Assembly: GCF_000708715.2 (NCBI RefSeq)
Contig: NZ_JENB01000007.1
Coordinates: 1 to 64,000, forward strand
Source of the DNA: Pseudomonas putida W15Oct28
Lineage (GTDB): Bacteria > Pseudomonadota > Gammaproteobacteria > Pseudomonadales > Pseudomonadaceae
DNA length: 64,000 bases
Direction: 5' to 3'
Part shown: one piece after another, positions 16,902-26,512 of the stretch
Numbering within the stretch: the stretch's first letter is position 1
Layout of the letters: the number at the start of each line of letters is the position of its first letter
Program-made: the position numbers and the translations under genes
Notes under the pieces: generated by a model
What the model was told of the DNA's origin: nothing
Databases searched by the model: none
Seen by the model: the letters and a program-made list of their open reading frames with translations, nothing else

Positions 16902-17378
16902 ATGACCGCCCATGCCCGTCTGCTGCTGCTCGGTACGCTGATGGCATGGCTGGCGGGCTGTGCCAGTTGGGGGGGTGACGACTGGCGCGAACCCGAGGTG
17001 CACCTGGTCGAGGTCGAAACGGTCAAGGCCAGGTTGCTGGAGCAGGAGTTCGTGTTGCACCTGCGGGTCGACAACCCCAATGACAGCCGCCTGTTCATCC
17101 GCAACCTCTCGTATGCAATCCGCCTCAACGACCTGCTGCTGGTGCAGGATGAGACCAGCGTATGGCGCAGCGTGGGCGGGCACGCCCGGCGCACCTTCAA
17201 GATCACCGCGCGAACCAACCTGTGGCAGCACCTCAAGCCCCTCGCCAAGCTGCTCAGAAGCCAGCAACCGTTGCATTACACCCTGCAGGGCGAACTGGCG
17301 ACCGGGTTGCTCATCCATCGAGACCTGCACTTATCGCGCAGTGGTGAGATAATCCCCGGCGATCACATCCCGGAGTAA
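16902..17378 (+). CDS. LEA type 2 (WHy domain) lipoprotein
   Basis: A 158-residue lipoprotein (signal peptide ending LAGC, Cys20) with a single LEA14/WHy beta-sandwich domain, seen in [22 protein letters not shown] and the C-terminal LSRSGEI edge strand. Such proteins are thought to protect against desiccation or stabilise envelope components. AGGGAGC lies just before the ATG. It sits two bases after the YchJ stop, so the run 15927-17589 is probably one operon. Confidence 0.8.
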   Translation: MTAHARLLLLGTLMAWLAGCASWGGDDWREPEVHLVEVETVKARLLEQEFVLHLRVDNPNDSRLFIRNLSYAIRLNDLLLVQDETSVWRSVGGHARRTFKITARTNLWQHLKPLAKLLRSQQPLHYTLQGELATGLLIHRDLHLSRSGEIIPGDHIPE

Positions 17379-17385
17379 CCCTGCA

Positions 17386-17589
17386 ATGTCCCAACAACCT
17401 CACGTTCATGGCCCTGACTGCAACCACGACCATGATCATGACCACCACCACGATCATGGCCATGTACACGGCCCGCACTGCAACCACGGCCACCAGGAGC
17501 CAGTACGCAACGCCCTGAAGGACGTTGGCCGTAACGACCCATGCCCTTGCGGTAGCGAGAAGAAGTTCAAGAAGTGCCACGGCGCCTGA
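17386..17589 (+). CDS. Histidine-rich SEC-C zinc-motif protein
   Basis: A 67-residue protein in two parts. Residues 1-36 hold about 15 His alternating with Asp, and two Cys ([25 protein letters not shown]), like metal-chaperone or metal-storage segments. The C-terminal part is a SEC-C motif ([18 protein letters not shown]) as at the end of SecA. The start ATG is 8 bases after the previous stop. It likely binds zinc or nickel; the partner and role are unknown. Confidence 0.8.
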   Translation: MSQQPHVHGPDCNHDHDHDHHHDHGHVHGPHCNHGHQEPVRNALKDVGRNDPCPCGSEKKFKKCHGA

Positions 17590-17619
17590 GCTGATCAGAC
17601 ACCTGCTGTGGGCGCTCGC

Positions 17620-18522
17620 CTAGGCGGCCTTTCGCCGGGTCGCCCCCAGCAAGTCCTGGTACCAGAGGCCGGCGTCATAGGCGATGGTGACCAGGGTGGT
17701 TGCGGCATAGCGCGGGTGCTGTGCCATGCGCTGGGCAACGGCGAGGCAGGCTGCGGCGGTATTCCCCACGAAAATGCCACTTTGCATGTAGAACCAGCGC
17801 TGCGCAGCCAGCATTTCGGCGTGCTGCACCTGGGCCCGTTCGTCCACCAGCGACCAGTCCATGAAGGGCGGGCAAACACCCACCGCCATGCCTTCAAAGC
17901 GATGGTCCGTGAACACCCCCGCCCTTGAGTCACAACCGCTGGGGTCGACCAACACCGTCGACACCTCGAAACCGTGGTCCTTCAGCCCCAGGGTAATGCC
18001 TGTGAAACTTGCGCCAGTGCCGGCGCAGCCGACAAACAGGATTTCCCGCCCGGCCCCGACGTTGGTCAATTGCACGGCAAGTTCGCTGGCCGTCTGGTAA
18101 CGATGGGCTTCAATGCCCACCGGGTTGTTGAATTGGTCGGTGTAGAAATAGGACTTGCCCAGTGCGGCCTGGTTATCCAGGTGATGCATCACGACATCCT
18201 TGGGCGTGGCGCCAGCCACCAGCATCTCCTTGCCGATCAGCCTGGCCCCGAAACACTCCAGCAAATCCCGTTTGGTCTGGCTGAAGCCAAGCCCTACTGC
18301 CAGCTCCACGGCAACCTGATACTTGTGACAGGCCGCCAGCAAGCCGAAACCAAAACTGCCACCGGTTTTTTCAATGACCGTGGTCACACCCGGGATAATG
18401 TCGCCGTTGCGCAGTGCATGCTCGACGATGTGCCGGGCTGCCCGGTACTTGTGGCTGCCGCCCGGATTGTTCATTTCCAGTTTGGTGTAGATGCGTTCGC
18501 TGACGCTGATGAGCTCGCTCAT
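17620..18522 (-). CDS. Cysteine-synthase-like PLP enzyme (fold type II)
   Basis: A 300-residue homologue of O-acetylserine sulfhydrylase/cystathionine beta-synthase. The PLP lysine is Lys25 in NNPGGSHKYR (family NPTGSFKDR). The substrate loop is KTGGSFGFG (residues 52-60) in place of PTSGNTG. The phosphate loop region is VGCAGTGASFTG, and a QFNNPVG motif is also seen. The changed loop suggests a beta-replacement with a nucleophile other than sulfide. It is the last gene of a four-gene operon and overlaps the MFS gene by 4 bp. Product unknown. Confidence 0.82.
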   Translation of the reverse strand: MSELISVSERIYTKLEMNNPGGSHKYRAARHIVEHALRNGDIIPGVTTVIEKTGGSFGFGLLAACHKYQVAVELAVGLGFSQTKRDLLECFGARLIGKEMLVAGATPKDVVMHHLDNQAALGKSYFYTDQFNNPVGIEAHRYQTASELAVQLTNVGAGREILFVGCAGTGASFTGITLGLKDHGFEVSTVLVDPSGCDSRAGVFTDHRFEGMAVGVCPPFMDWSLVDERAQVQHAEMLAAQRWFYMQSGIFVGNTAAACLAVAQRMAQHPRYAATTLVTIAYDAGLWYQDLLGATRRKAA

Positions 18523-19727
18523 TTGCGGCTACCTTCCATTGAAGTGTGCAGACAGGCCTTGTTCTGCAGCAGGCCAGCAGTGGCAAAGAGCAAACCGATG
18601 CAAAGGGCCATGCAGATGGCGTTGGTGCCATCCCAGCCAACCGTACTCAGCAACAGCGAAGGGCTGAACGCACCAATGGTTGCCAAAATGGCAATGGCCA
18701 GGTCGTTCTTGCCCTGCATCTGCATCGCTGCCGGGCTGTTCTGCAGCGCCTGGGCCAGCAGTGCGCCGCCGCCGACATACGTCAGGTTCCAGCCCAGCCC
18801 GAGGGCAATCAGTGCCAGAGTCATCATGGCGTAGCTGTGCGACCAGATATTCAGCGCCGAGCAACCGATCAACAGCGCCAGCCCGGCACAGATGGTGGTC
18901 TTGATGCCCAGCTTCTGGATGATTGCGCCGGTGAAGAATGACGGTGCAAACATGGCAACCACATGCCACTGGATGGCCAGGCGCACGTCAGAGAAGTCCT
19001 CGTGCATGTGTTTCATGTGCATCGACGCCTGAATCATGAGCAGGTTCATGATCCCGTAGCTCAGCGCCGCAACCGCCATGGCAACTTTCACCGACGGGCT
19101 GAACGGTTCGCGGGGAGTGGCCGATTTTTCCGCGTGCTGACCAGCTTTGGCGATGCCGGCATCGTCGGGCAGGCAAGCAGCAATCAACAGCGACATCAGC
19201 GCAAGGGCAACGAACGAGGCATAACACAGCGAAAACAGCGGGTACCCGCCCACGTCTCTGAGCCACTCGGTCAGTGTCGGCCCCACCACGGCTGCAATCA
19301 CGCCCCCCGCCACCACCAGTGAAAGGGCTTTGGGCTTGAGGCTCTGGGCCAGGTTGTCAGTGGCTGCGAAGCGGTTGAAGTTGGCGAAGGCGATGTAAAC
19401 GCCCAACGCCGAATGGCTCAATACCAGTAGCTGGAAATGCTGGTACTCCACCGCCAGATAACCGCTGATACCAGAAGCCGCCAAGGGGATCGAGCCCAGC
19501 ATGAAGGCCTTCTTGCGACCGATACGGCTCATCAACCTGGAGACCGGGTACGTCGCCAGCATCAGGCAAAGAAACTGGAACCCATAGGGCACGGTGGACC
19601 ACGCAGCAGCCGGCGCCAATGCGGCCCCGACGATAGCGGCCATGGTCACGGACATGACAGCGGTCGTCAGGTTGATCGACTGTGCGGTGAAGTACAGGTA
19701 GGTACGCCGCGGAAGTGTGCTGTTCAT
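18519..19727 (-). CDS. MFS transporter
   Basis: A 402-residue major facilitator with about 12 predicted helices and the loop 2-3 signature SRLMSRIGRKKAF (residues 64-76). A cytoplasmic loop near residues 215-235 splits the two halves, and a Met/His-rich stretch (MIQASMHMKHMHED) follows helix 7. It overlaps both neighbours by 4 bp, which ties it to a serine acetyltransferase, a tRNA-editing protein and a PLP synthase. Export of the pathway product is the likely role, by inference. Confidence 0.85.
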   Translation of the reverse strand: MNSTLPRRTYLYFTAQSINLTTAVMSVTMAAIVGAALAPAAAWSTVPYGFQFLCLMLATYPVSRLMSRIGRKKAFMLGSIPLAASGISGYLAVEYQHFQLLVLSHSALGVYIAFANFNRFAATDNLAQSLKPKALSLVVAGGVIAAVVGPTLTEWLRDVGGYPLFSLCYASFVALALMSLLIAACLPDDAGIAKAGQHAEKSATPREPFSPSVKVAMAVAALSYGIMNLLMIQASMHMKHMHEDFSDVRLAIQWHVVAMFAPSFFTGAIIQKLGIKTTICAGLALLIGCSALNIWSHSYAMMTLALIALGLGWNLTYVGGGALLAQALQNSPAAMQMQGKNDLAIAILATIGAFSPSLLLSTVGWDGTNAICMALCIGLLFATAGLLQNKACLHTSMEGSRK

Positions 19728-20512
19728 AGCGCAGGCTCGTGATAGGTGGACACATCGATGTCGGCATCGGGAAATACGCAGATCAGCCGCTCTTTGCCTT
19801 TGCCCAGGCGTTTGCGGCGCACGGACACGCGCCCGATGCGCCGAGGCGACTCAAGGTGTGTGCCGCCACACGGGATTTCGATGCCGTTGTAGGTCCACAG
19901 GCGCGCGTCTTCCAGGCCCTGCACCGCGTAGTGTTCGATGGGCGCATCGCAGGCGATCAGGTCATTTGCACGCCGTTCTATCTCCACCACGTCTTCGGCA
20001 GTGAATGCGTCTTCAACCAGAAAGTCGAAACGCGCCGAGTCTTCCTTGATATGGCAGCCGATGGTCCACTGTTTCAGTTCTTCACGCAGGCTGATGGCGG
20101 CGGCATACAGGAAATGACTGGCACTGTGAGACAGCGTCAACCGTTCGCGCCGTTCAGTATCAATTGTGACGCGGGCCGGCATGCCAACGGTGACTTCATC
20201 CAGCAGGTGCAAGTCATCAGGGTGCAGGCTGTGAATAATGATGCCGCCCAGTTTTCCGCCTTTGAAACCTTCCAGGCGAATAGGGCTACCGTAGAGTTTT
20301 TTAACCCAGACAAAGCGCACAGTGCCTATCGGTAGTTCAATCGTGCCGAAATCAGCTTCCTGGCCGCCACCTTCGGGATAGGCCACCGTACTCTGCAATT
20401 CTATACCGTCGCTGTGCACACGCGTTACTTGAGTATTTGCGCCCGCCAGGTATTGGTCTTTGTAATAAAGTTTCTCGGTATTGCGCAACACTTCATAATT
20501 CAGAGAATTCAT
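19724..20512 (-). CDS. AlaX-type alanyl-tRNA editing domain protein
   Basis: A 262-residue freestanding homologue of the AlaRS editing domain. It shows the PEGGGQEADFG signature (residues 46-56), the zinc motif HSASH (His129, His133) and CGGTH (Cys215, His219). No aminoacylation domain is present. AlaX proteins hydrolyse mischarged Ser- or Gly-tRNA(Ala). Because it is coupled to an amino-acid-like biosynthetic operon, it may instead clear tRNA carrying the pathway product; that is a hypothesis. It overlaps both neighbours by 4 bp. Confidence 0.85.
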   Translation of the reverse strand: MNSLNYEVLRNTEKLYYKDQYLAGANTQVTRVHSDGIELQSTVAYPEGGGQEADFGTIELPIGTVRFVWVKKLYGSPIRLEGFKGGKLGGIIIHSLHPDDLHLLDEVTVGMPARVTIDTERRERLTLSHSASHFLYAAAISLREELKQWTIGCHIKEDSARFDFLVEDAFTAEDVVEIERRANDLIACDAPIEHYAVQGLEDARLWTYNGIEIPCGGTHLESPRRIGRVSVRRKRLGKGKERLICVFPDADIDVSTYHEPAL

Positions 20513-21222
20513 GGTTCCAGTACCACCTGCAATGATGTTTTAACCTGTACCCGGGCAGCAGCAGGGACGTCTTTGGTAATAATGCAGCCCGGCCCGATGA
20601 AGGCGCCGTCGCCCACATGGATAGCGCCCAGCACACTGGCGAAAGCGCCGATCTGTACCCGGTTGCCCAGGGTCGGGTGCCTGGGGCTCGAAGGGTTGTC
20701 ACTGATACCGCGGGCGCCCAGGGTGACGCCGCCAAGCACGTAGCAATCGTCACCAATGGTCGATGTTTCACCAATGACGGTGCCCATGCCGTGATCGATG
20801 ATGAAGCGCGCACCGATACGGCTACGGAAATGAATCTCCGCCCCCGAGAGCATTTTTCCGCGCCTGGAAATCATGGCGGCCAGGCATTGGCCGCCTGCGC
20901 CATAGGTAGAAGCAGTATTGGTGTAGACCCAGTGGGCAAGCCGATAATGCAGAACCGCAGAATAGGAGGTGTAAGTTCTTGCAATAAATACCAGGTCGCG
21001 GCCAGCCGCTGGATCTTTCTGGGCAAAGGCCTGCAAGTCGGCATGGGCCTGCTCGGAAACACTTTCAATAATCAGTGTTTCTTTCAGCGCCTCGAACTCG
21101 TCGATTGAACAGCATTCCAATAACGCCGAGGTCACAAGATTCTTTACTACTTTGAATGACGCCAGTTCGTCAGGCAAAGGGAGCCTGGCAATGACGGCTG
21201 ATTGCATGTCCATAGTATGCAT
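20509..21222 (-). CDS. Serine O-acetyltransferase (CysE/EpsC-like)
   Basis: A 237-residue left-handed beta-helix acetyltransferase. It has HFRSRIGARFIIDHGMGTVIGET, where the DH pair matches the catalytic Asp-His of CysE, followed by hexapeptide repeats (IGDDCYVLGGVTLG, IGAFASVLGAIHVGDGAFIG). It makes O-acetylserine from serine and acetyl-CoA. The reading frame extends to an ATG at 21348, which would leave only 46 bp to the divergent regulator; MHTMDMQS at 21222 has a weak GGA upstream and is preferred tentatively. First gene of the operon. Confidence 0.82.
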   Translation of the reverse strand: MHTMDMQSAVIARLPLPDELASFKVVKNLVTSALLECCSIDEFEALKETLIIESVSEQAHADLQAFAQKDPAAGRDLVFIARTYTSYSAVLHYRLAHWVYTNTASTYGAGGQCLAAMISRRGKMLSGAEIHFRSRIGARFIIDHGMGTVIGETSTIGDDCYVLGGVTLGARGISDNPSSPRHPTLGNRVQIGAFASVLGAIHVGDGAFIGPGCIITKDVPAAARVQVKTSLQVVLEP

Positions 21223-21350
21223 GGGCTTGATATCCAGTTGTCTGGTCTGCACAGACGCTAAAAGTGCCGCCTTTGCTGGCAGCCGAAAGTTCCGACAAGG
21301 GGATAGTGGCAGGTACTGGCCATTTGCAAACGAACAGTCGACAAGCATTT

Positions 21351-21381
21351 CCGTTAACTGTTAGGCTTTTTTTTCTAACGG
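21351..21381. promoter_or_regulatory. Candidate MocR operator in divergent intergenic region
   Basis: An inverted pair CCGTTA (21351-21356) / TAACGG (21376-21381) with an adjacent GTTAAC lies between the serine acetyltransferase and the MocR-type regulator gene. MocR regulators usually bind such sites between themselves and the divergent target operon. Inferred from position and symmetry only. Confidence 0.4.
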
Positions 21382-21394
21382 TTTTGGACCTGCC

Positions 21395-22735
21395 ATGAAC
21401 CCCTCCAGCCTTCATCACCTGTTGAAACAGCGCCTGGATGCAGGCGAGTGGTCGCCAGGGCAACGCATGCCCTCCATTCGCAAACTCACGGCCGCCGTCG
21501 ATTTCAGTTACCACGACGTGGTATCGGCCTATGCCCAGCTGGTCAGCGAAGGTGTATTGACCGCCTCGCCCGGCCGCGGCTACTTCGTCGCCAACCGCAG
21601 CCGGCAAACGAGCGTGATCCACGAACCCGAGTGCATGGCTGGCGATCCGCTGTTCCGGCTGCTGCAGGGCGGCCAGCACTACACCAAACTGGGCAGTGGC
21701 TGGTTGCCCCCAGCCTGGCGCGACACCGAGCTGCTGGCCAAGGCGATTCGGCGCACGGCGCGGCTGGAGCAAAGCTCACTGGCAGAGTACGGCGACATCC
21801 AGGGTTACCTGCCCATGCGCAAACAGCTGTGCGTGCACATGAAACGGCTGACCCGTGTCGAAGCCCGCCCCAACCAGTTGCTGACCACGCTGGGCGCCAC
21901 GCAGGGCCTGGACCTGGTTGCCCGGTTGTTGATCAAGCCAGGCGACCACGTGTTCGTCGACGAACCGGGCAACGGCAACCTGATCAAGCTGATCCAGCTG
22001 GCTGGCGGGCACGTCGTCGGCATCCGGCGGACCCAGGACGGGCCGGATGTGGAGGAAATGAGGCGCTACCTGGCCATGCACAAGGTCAGAGCGTTCTTCT
22101 GCAACAGCACCTTCCACAACCCGACCGGCAGCAACATCAGCCCGCACAACGCCTTCAGCGTGCTGCGCCTGGCGGTAGAGCACGAGTTCTACGTGGTCGA
22201 GGATGATGTGTATGGCGACTTCAGCCCTGCCGTGCGCCAGACCTTCGCCGAGCTGGACAACCTTGACCGGGTCATCTACATCGGCAGTTTTTCCAAATGC
22301 CTGTCCGCCTCGTTGCGCGTGGGCTTCATCGCCTGCTCGCAAGACCTGATAGAACCGCTGACCCGCCTGAAGCTGCTGACCTGCGTAGCCGTGCCTGCGT
22401 TTTGCGAGCGGTTCGTCAACACCATATTGTCGGACGGCACCTATGCCCGGCACATGAAGGATGTGCAGCAGCGCCTGATCAGGCAGCAAGTCCAGACCCA
22501 ACGCTTGTTGCTCGAACGCGGCTGGCAGTTCGAGATCGCGCCGCAAGGGGGCATGTTTCTCTGGGTCTACCACCCGGACCTGCCCGACCTGCAACCGCTG
22601 GTGCGCAAACTGGAGCAGCACAAGATCCTGCTGATGCCCGGGTCTGCGTTCGCGGTCACCCGTGACTACCGACGCTATGCGCGCATCAATTGCACGCATT
22701 TTTCCGACACGCTGGCAGACCATTTCAACGTTTGA
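21395..22735 (+). CDS. MocR-type GntR/aminotransferase transcriptional regulator
   Basis: A 446-residue fusion of an N-terminal GntR winged helix (residues 1-70; [38 protein letters not shown]) and a fold type I aminotransferase-like domain. The PLP lysine lies in [15 protein letters not shown] (about residue 301), and [10 protein letters not shown] and EDDVYGDF are also present. It probably senses an amino acid or PLP-linked ligand and controls the divergent serine acetyltransferase operon. An aminotransferase activity is not expected. Confidence 0.88.
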   Translation: MNPSSLHHLLKQRLDAGEWSPGQRMPSIRKLTAAVDFSYHDVVSAYAQLVSEGVLTASPGRGYFVANRSRQTSVIHEPECMAGDPLFRLLQGGQHYTKLGSGWLPPAWRDTELLAKAIRRTARLEQSSLAEYGDIQGYLPMRKQLCVHMKRLTRVEARPNQLLTTLGATQGLDLVARLLIKPGDHVFVDEPGNGNLIKLIQLAGGHVVGIRRTQDGPDVEEMRRYLAMHKVRAFFCNSTFHNPTGSNISPHNAFSVLRLAVEHEFYVVEDDVYGDFSPAVRQTFAELDNLDRVIYIGSFSKCLSASLRVGFIACSQDLIEPLTRLKLLTCVAVPAFCERFVNTILSDGTYARHMKDVQQRLIRQQVQTQRLLLERGWQFEIAPQGGMFLWVYHPDLPDLQPLVRKLEQHKILLMPGSAFAVTRDYRRYARINCTHFSDTLADHFNV

Positions 22736-22838
22736 GCCCGCGCAGGTAAATAAACCGACACAGGACCTTGCACGGCGCCTGCGCGCTTACTACCTTAGCG
22801 CCTTTCGAAACCCGCCTCGCCTTGCAGGAGCCCTTGTC

Positions 22839-25280
22839 ATGGCCGCCCCCGCCTTTCCTCCCTTCCGCCTGCGGTTTGCAACCGCCGCCACGCTGCTCGG
22901 CATGCTCGGGCTGGCCGGCTGCCAGACGGGCGGCCACCAGGACAGCGTGCCACCAACCAGCGGTGTGCAGCCGCTCAAAGGCCTGGCGCAGAACGTCTCG
23001 GTACGCCGCAACGCCATGGGCGCGCCATTGATCGAAAGCAGCAGCTTCCATGATGCGCTGTTCAGCCTGGGCTACGTGCACGCCGGCGACCGCATCGAAC
23101 AGATGGTCGCCATGCGCCTGCTCGCGCAGGGCCGCCTGGCCGAACTGGCCGGCAGTGAAGCGCTGGACATCGACCGCCTGATGCGCGCTGCCAACCTCAA
23201 GCAGAGCGCGGCCCAGCAATACGCCGAAGCATCGCCACGGCTCAAGCGCTTCTTCGAAGTGTATGCACGCGGGGTCAACGCCTACCTGTTCCGCTACCGC
23301 GACAAGCTGCCGGCCGACCTGGCCAACAGCGGCTACCGCCCCGAATACTGGAAGCCCGAAGACTCGGCGCTGATCTTCTGCCTGTACGCGTTCAGCCAGT
23401 CTGTGAACCTGCAGGAAGAACTGAGCGCCCTGACCCTGGCGCAGAAAGCCGGCAGCGACAAGCTGGCCTGGCTGCTGCCCGGTGCCCCGGATGAGCCGTT
23501 GGCCGACACGGAAGTGGACAAGCTCAAGGGCCTGAACCTGGCCAGCCAGTTGCCGGGCCTGCCAGCGCTGGCGGCCGCCAGCCAGAAACTGGCCGACCTT
23601 GACCTGCTCGGCAGCCCGGGCTCGGCCAACCTGGCCCTGGGCCCGCAGCGCAGCCGCAGTGGCAAGAGCCTGCTGGCCAGCGACAGCCGCGCCGCCTGGG
23701 CCCTGAGCCCGGTCCAAATCCACACGGGCAAGTACCAGGTTGCCGGCCTGTCGTTGCCCGGCCTGCCGATCGTGCTGGCTGGCTACAACGGCAAGCTGGC
23801 CTGGAGCAGCAGCGCAGTGATGGCCGACAACCAGGACCTGTACCTGGAGCAACTGCGTCGCCAGGGCAGCCAGCTGACCTACCTGGCCGATGGCAAATGG
23901 CTGCCGGCCCGCGCCCGTAGCGAAACCTTCTTCGTCCGTGGCCAGCGCCCGCTGCGCGAGGTGATGTACGACACCCGCCACGGCACCTTGCTGGCCCAAC
24001 CCGACAACGCCAGCCTGGGCCTGGCGCTGAACCTGCCGCAGTTCAAGGCCGACCGCAGCCTGGATGCACTGTTTGACCTGACCCGGGCCAAGAATGTGGA
24101 GCGCGCCTTCGACAGCACCCGTGAAGTGACCGCCGCCGCCCTCAATTTCGTCTTCGCCGAGCCCGACCATATTGGCTGGCAGGTCAGCGGCCGTTACCCC
24201 AACCGCCGCGAAGGCCAGGGCTTGCTGCCCTCGCCGGGCTGGGACGGGCGCTATGACTGGGACGGCTATGCCGACCCGATGCTGCACCCCTACGACCAGG
24301 ACCCGCCCGCCGGCTGGATCGGCCACGCCAACCAGCGCAGCCTGCCACGTGGCTATGGCATGCAGCTGTCCAGCACCTGGTACTACCCGGAACGCGCCGA
24401 GCGCCTGGCCCAGCTGGCCGGCAATGGCCGCCACGACAGCCGCAGCCTGATGGCCCTGCAAAACGACCAGGTGACCCTGCTGGCCGGCAAGCTCAAGCAG
24501 ATGTTCGATGCCCCTGGCATGGCCCAGCCACTGCAACAGGCGATCGACACCCTGCCCGCCGCACAGCGCGACAAGGCCAAAGACGCGTTGGCCCGGCTCA
24601 AGGCTTTCGACGGCCGCCTGAGCCCGGTGTCGGCTGATGCAGCGCTGTACGAGCTGTTCCTCCAGGAAGTTGCACGCCAAACGTTCCTCGACGACCTTGG
24701 CCCGGCGTCCGGCCCGGCGTGGCAGGCGTTTGTCAGCAATGCGCGCTTGTCATTCTCGGCGCAGGCCGATCACCTGCTGGGCCGCGACGACAGCCCGTTC
24801 TGGGATGACCGCAGCACCCCGCAGAAAGAAGACAAGCCAGCCATCCTCGCCCGCAGCCTGGCTGGCGCAGTGGATGCCGGCACCGCGCAACTGGGTGCCG
24901 ACCGCCGCGCCTGGCAGTGGGGCAAGCTGCACCAGTACCGCTGGCCGGCACCGGCCTATCATGGCCTGGGCGATGCCACCCGCCGTTCGCCGCTGGCCGC
25001 AGGTGGCGATTTCACAACCCTGGCCCTCACGCCGTACGCTTGGGGCAGCGACTTCGACACCCGCCTGCCAGCCTCGGCGCGGCTGATCGTCGACTTCGGC
25101 CAAGCCGAACCTTTGCAGGTGCTGACCAGCAGCGGTCAGTCCGGCAACCCGGCCAGCGCGCATCACAGTGACGGGCTGGATGCCTGGTTCAAAGGGCGCT
25201 TCATGAGCCTGCCGCTGCAGCCGCAAAACTTTGGCAGGGCGTATGGCAACCAGCGGCTTACGTTGGTGCCCGGCAAATAA
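22839..25280 (+). CDS. Penicillin acylase family lipoprotein (Ntn hydrolase)
   Basis: An 813-residue N-terminal nucleophile hydrolase with a lipoprotein signal (GLAGC, Cys28). The alpha-chain region ([26 protein letters not shown]) is typical. Autoprocessing should expose Ser262 in [11 protein letters not shown]; the usual GSNNW is changed to GSANL here. Later blocks ([42 protein letters not shown]) fit acylases that cleave acyl-homoserine lactones or acyl-amide groups. The ATG at 22839 follows AGGAG by eight bases; the frame is open from 22662 but overlaps the upstream gene. Substrate unknown. Confidence 0.88.
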   Translation: MAAPAFPPFRLRFATAATLLGMLGLAGCQTGGHQDSVPPTSGVQPLKGLAQNVSVRRNAMGAPLIESSSFHDALFSLGYVHAGDRIEQMVAMRLLAQGRLAELAGSEALDIDRLMRAANLKQSAAQQYAEASPRLKRFFEVYARGVNAYLFRYRDKLPADLANSGYRPEYWKPEDSALIFCLYAFSQSVNLQEELSALTLAQKAGSDKLAWLLPGAPDEPLADTEVDKLKGLNLASQLPGLPALAAASQKLADLDLLGSPGSANLALGPQRSRSGKSLLASDSRAAWALSPVQIHTGKYQVAGLSLPGLPIVLAGYNGKLAWSSSAVMADNQDLYLEQLRRQGSQLTYLADGKWLPARARSETFFVRGQRPLREVMYDTRHGTLLAQPDNASLGLALNLPQFKADRSLDALFDLTRAKNVERAFDSTREVTAAALNFVFAEPDHIGWQVSGRYPNRREGQGLLPSPGWDGRYDWDGYADPMLHPYDQDPPAGWIGHANQRSLPRGYGMQLSSTWYYPERAERLAQLAGNGRHDSRSLMALQNDQVTLLAGKLKQMFDAPGMAQPLQQAIDTLPAAQRDKAKDALARLKAFDGRLSPVSADAALYELFLQEVARQTFLDDLGPASGPAWQAFVSNARLSFSAQADHLLGRDDSPFWDDRSTPQKEDKPAILARSLAGAVDAGTAQLGADRRAWQWGKLHQYRWPAPAYHGLGDATRRSPLAAGGDFTTLALTPYAWGSDFDTRLPASARLIVDFGQAEPLQVLTSSGQSGNPASAHHSDGLDAWFKGRFMSLPLQPQNFGRAYGNQRLTLVPGK

Positions 25281-25297
25281 ACGGCGCCGCCAGTCTT

Positions 25298-25424
25298 GGG
25301 GCTGCTTTGCAGCCCATCGCCGGCAAGCCAGCTCCCACTCTGCCAGCGTCGGCCTCATACCTCTACAAGCTTGCACGATCCCTGTGGGAGCTGGCTTGCC
25401 GGCGATGGGGCGCGAAGCGGCCCC
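25298..25424. repeat. Long inverted repeat (REP-like)
   Basis: The 41-bp arms 25298-25338 and 25384-25424 are inverted and nearly identical, with core GATCGCCGGCAAGCCAGCTCCCAC-like sequence. The loop of about 45 bp is not repetitive. It follows the acylase gene. Confidence 0.85.
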
Positions 25425-25495
25425 AGCCATTTCCAGTCGAACTTCCTTTCTCCACCATGGCTCCTAACTGGTAACTCCAAACCGGCGCCCATGCC

Positions 25496-26512
25496 ATGGA
25501 CCTTGTCATCGCCCGCCCCGAAGGCCTCTACTGCCCGCCCGGTGATTTCTATATCGACCCTTGGCGGCCCGTGGACCGCGCCGTGATCACCCATGGCCAT
25601 GGTGACCACGCACGCACCGGCAATGGCCATTACCTGACCGCCAGCCCCGGCGCCGCCATCCTGCGCAGCCGCCTCGGCCAGGGCATCAACTTGCAGACCC
25701 TGCCCTACGGCGAGCGCCTGGTACACCATGGCGTGACCCTGAGCCTGCACCCGGCCGGGCATGTGCTGGGCTCGGCGCAGGTGCGCCTGGAGTATCAGGG
25801 TGAAGTCTGGGTCGCCTCCGGTGACTACAAGGTTGAGCCCGATGGCACCTGTACACCCTTCGAACCGGTGCCGTGCCACACCTTCATTACCGAATCGACC
25901 TTCGGCCTGCCGATTTACCGCTGGCCGAGTCAAAGCGAGGTCTTCGCCGGCATCAATGCCTGGTGGCGGGCCAACAGCGAACAGGGCAAGGCCAGCGTGC
26001 TGTTCTGCTATGCCTTCGGCAAGGCCCAGCGGATTCTGCACGGGCTGGACCCCAGCATCGGCCCGATCCTCGTGCATGGCGCCGTCGAGCCGCTGAACCG
26101 GGTGTACCGGGACGCCGGCATACACCTGCCGGACACCCGCTATGCCGGCGATATCCCGCGCAACGACCCTTTGCTACGCCAGGCGCTGGTCCTGGCACCA
26201 CCCTCGGCCGGTGGCAGCAGCTGGATGCGCCGCTTCGGCGAGTACAGCGACGCCTTCGCCAGTGGCTGGATGCTGCTGCGCGGCACCCGCCGGCGGCGCG
26301 GTGTGGACCGAGGCTTCGTGCTCTCGGACCATGCCGACTGGCCCGGCCTGCTGTGGGCAATCGGCCAGACCGGCGCCGAACGGGTGATGGTCACCCACGG
26401 CTCGGTCAACGTGCTGGTGCGCTACCTCAATGAACAAGGCCTGGATGCCCGCGGCTTCGTCACCGAATACGGCGACGAGGACGACGTTGCCCCTACCGAA
26501 CCCACACCATGA
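25496..26512 (+). CDS. Ligase-associated DNA exonuclease (MBL/beta-CASP fold)
   Basis: A 338-residue metallo-beta-lactamase/beta-CASP nuclease. The metal motif is THGHGDHARTG (about residues 32-42), followed by HPAGHVLGSAQ, GDYK and ESTFGLP, with a final SDHADW and a VTHGS block, as in the exonuclease that accompanies bacterial ATP-dependent ligases. The last four bases overlap the ligase ATG (ATGA), so translation is coupled. It probably trims 3' ends before ligation. Confidence 0.88.
   Translation: MDLVIARPEGLYCPPGDFYIDPWRPVDRAVITHGHGDHARTGNGHYLTASPGAAILRSRLGQGINLQTLPYGERLVHHGVTLSLHPAGHVLGSAQVRLEYQGEVWVASGDYKVEPDGTCTPFEPVPCHTFITESTFGLPIYRWPSQSEVFAGINAWWRANSEQGKASVLFCYAFGKAQRILHGLDPSIGPILVHGAVEPLNRVYRDAGIHLPDTRYAGDIPRNDPLLRQALVLAPPSAGGSSWMRRFGEYSDAFASGWMLLRGTRRRRGVDRGFVLSDHADWPGLLWAIGQTGAERVMVTHGSVNVLVRYLNEQGLDARGFVTEYGDEDDVAPTEPTP

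Noticed and set aside
22725..24680. A 651-residue open frame opposite the acylase
   Set aside because: Composition is Gln/Ala/Val-rich shadow sequence, and the plus strand has lipobox and acylase motifs over the same bases.
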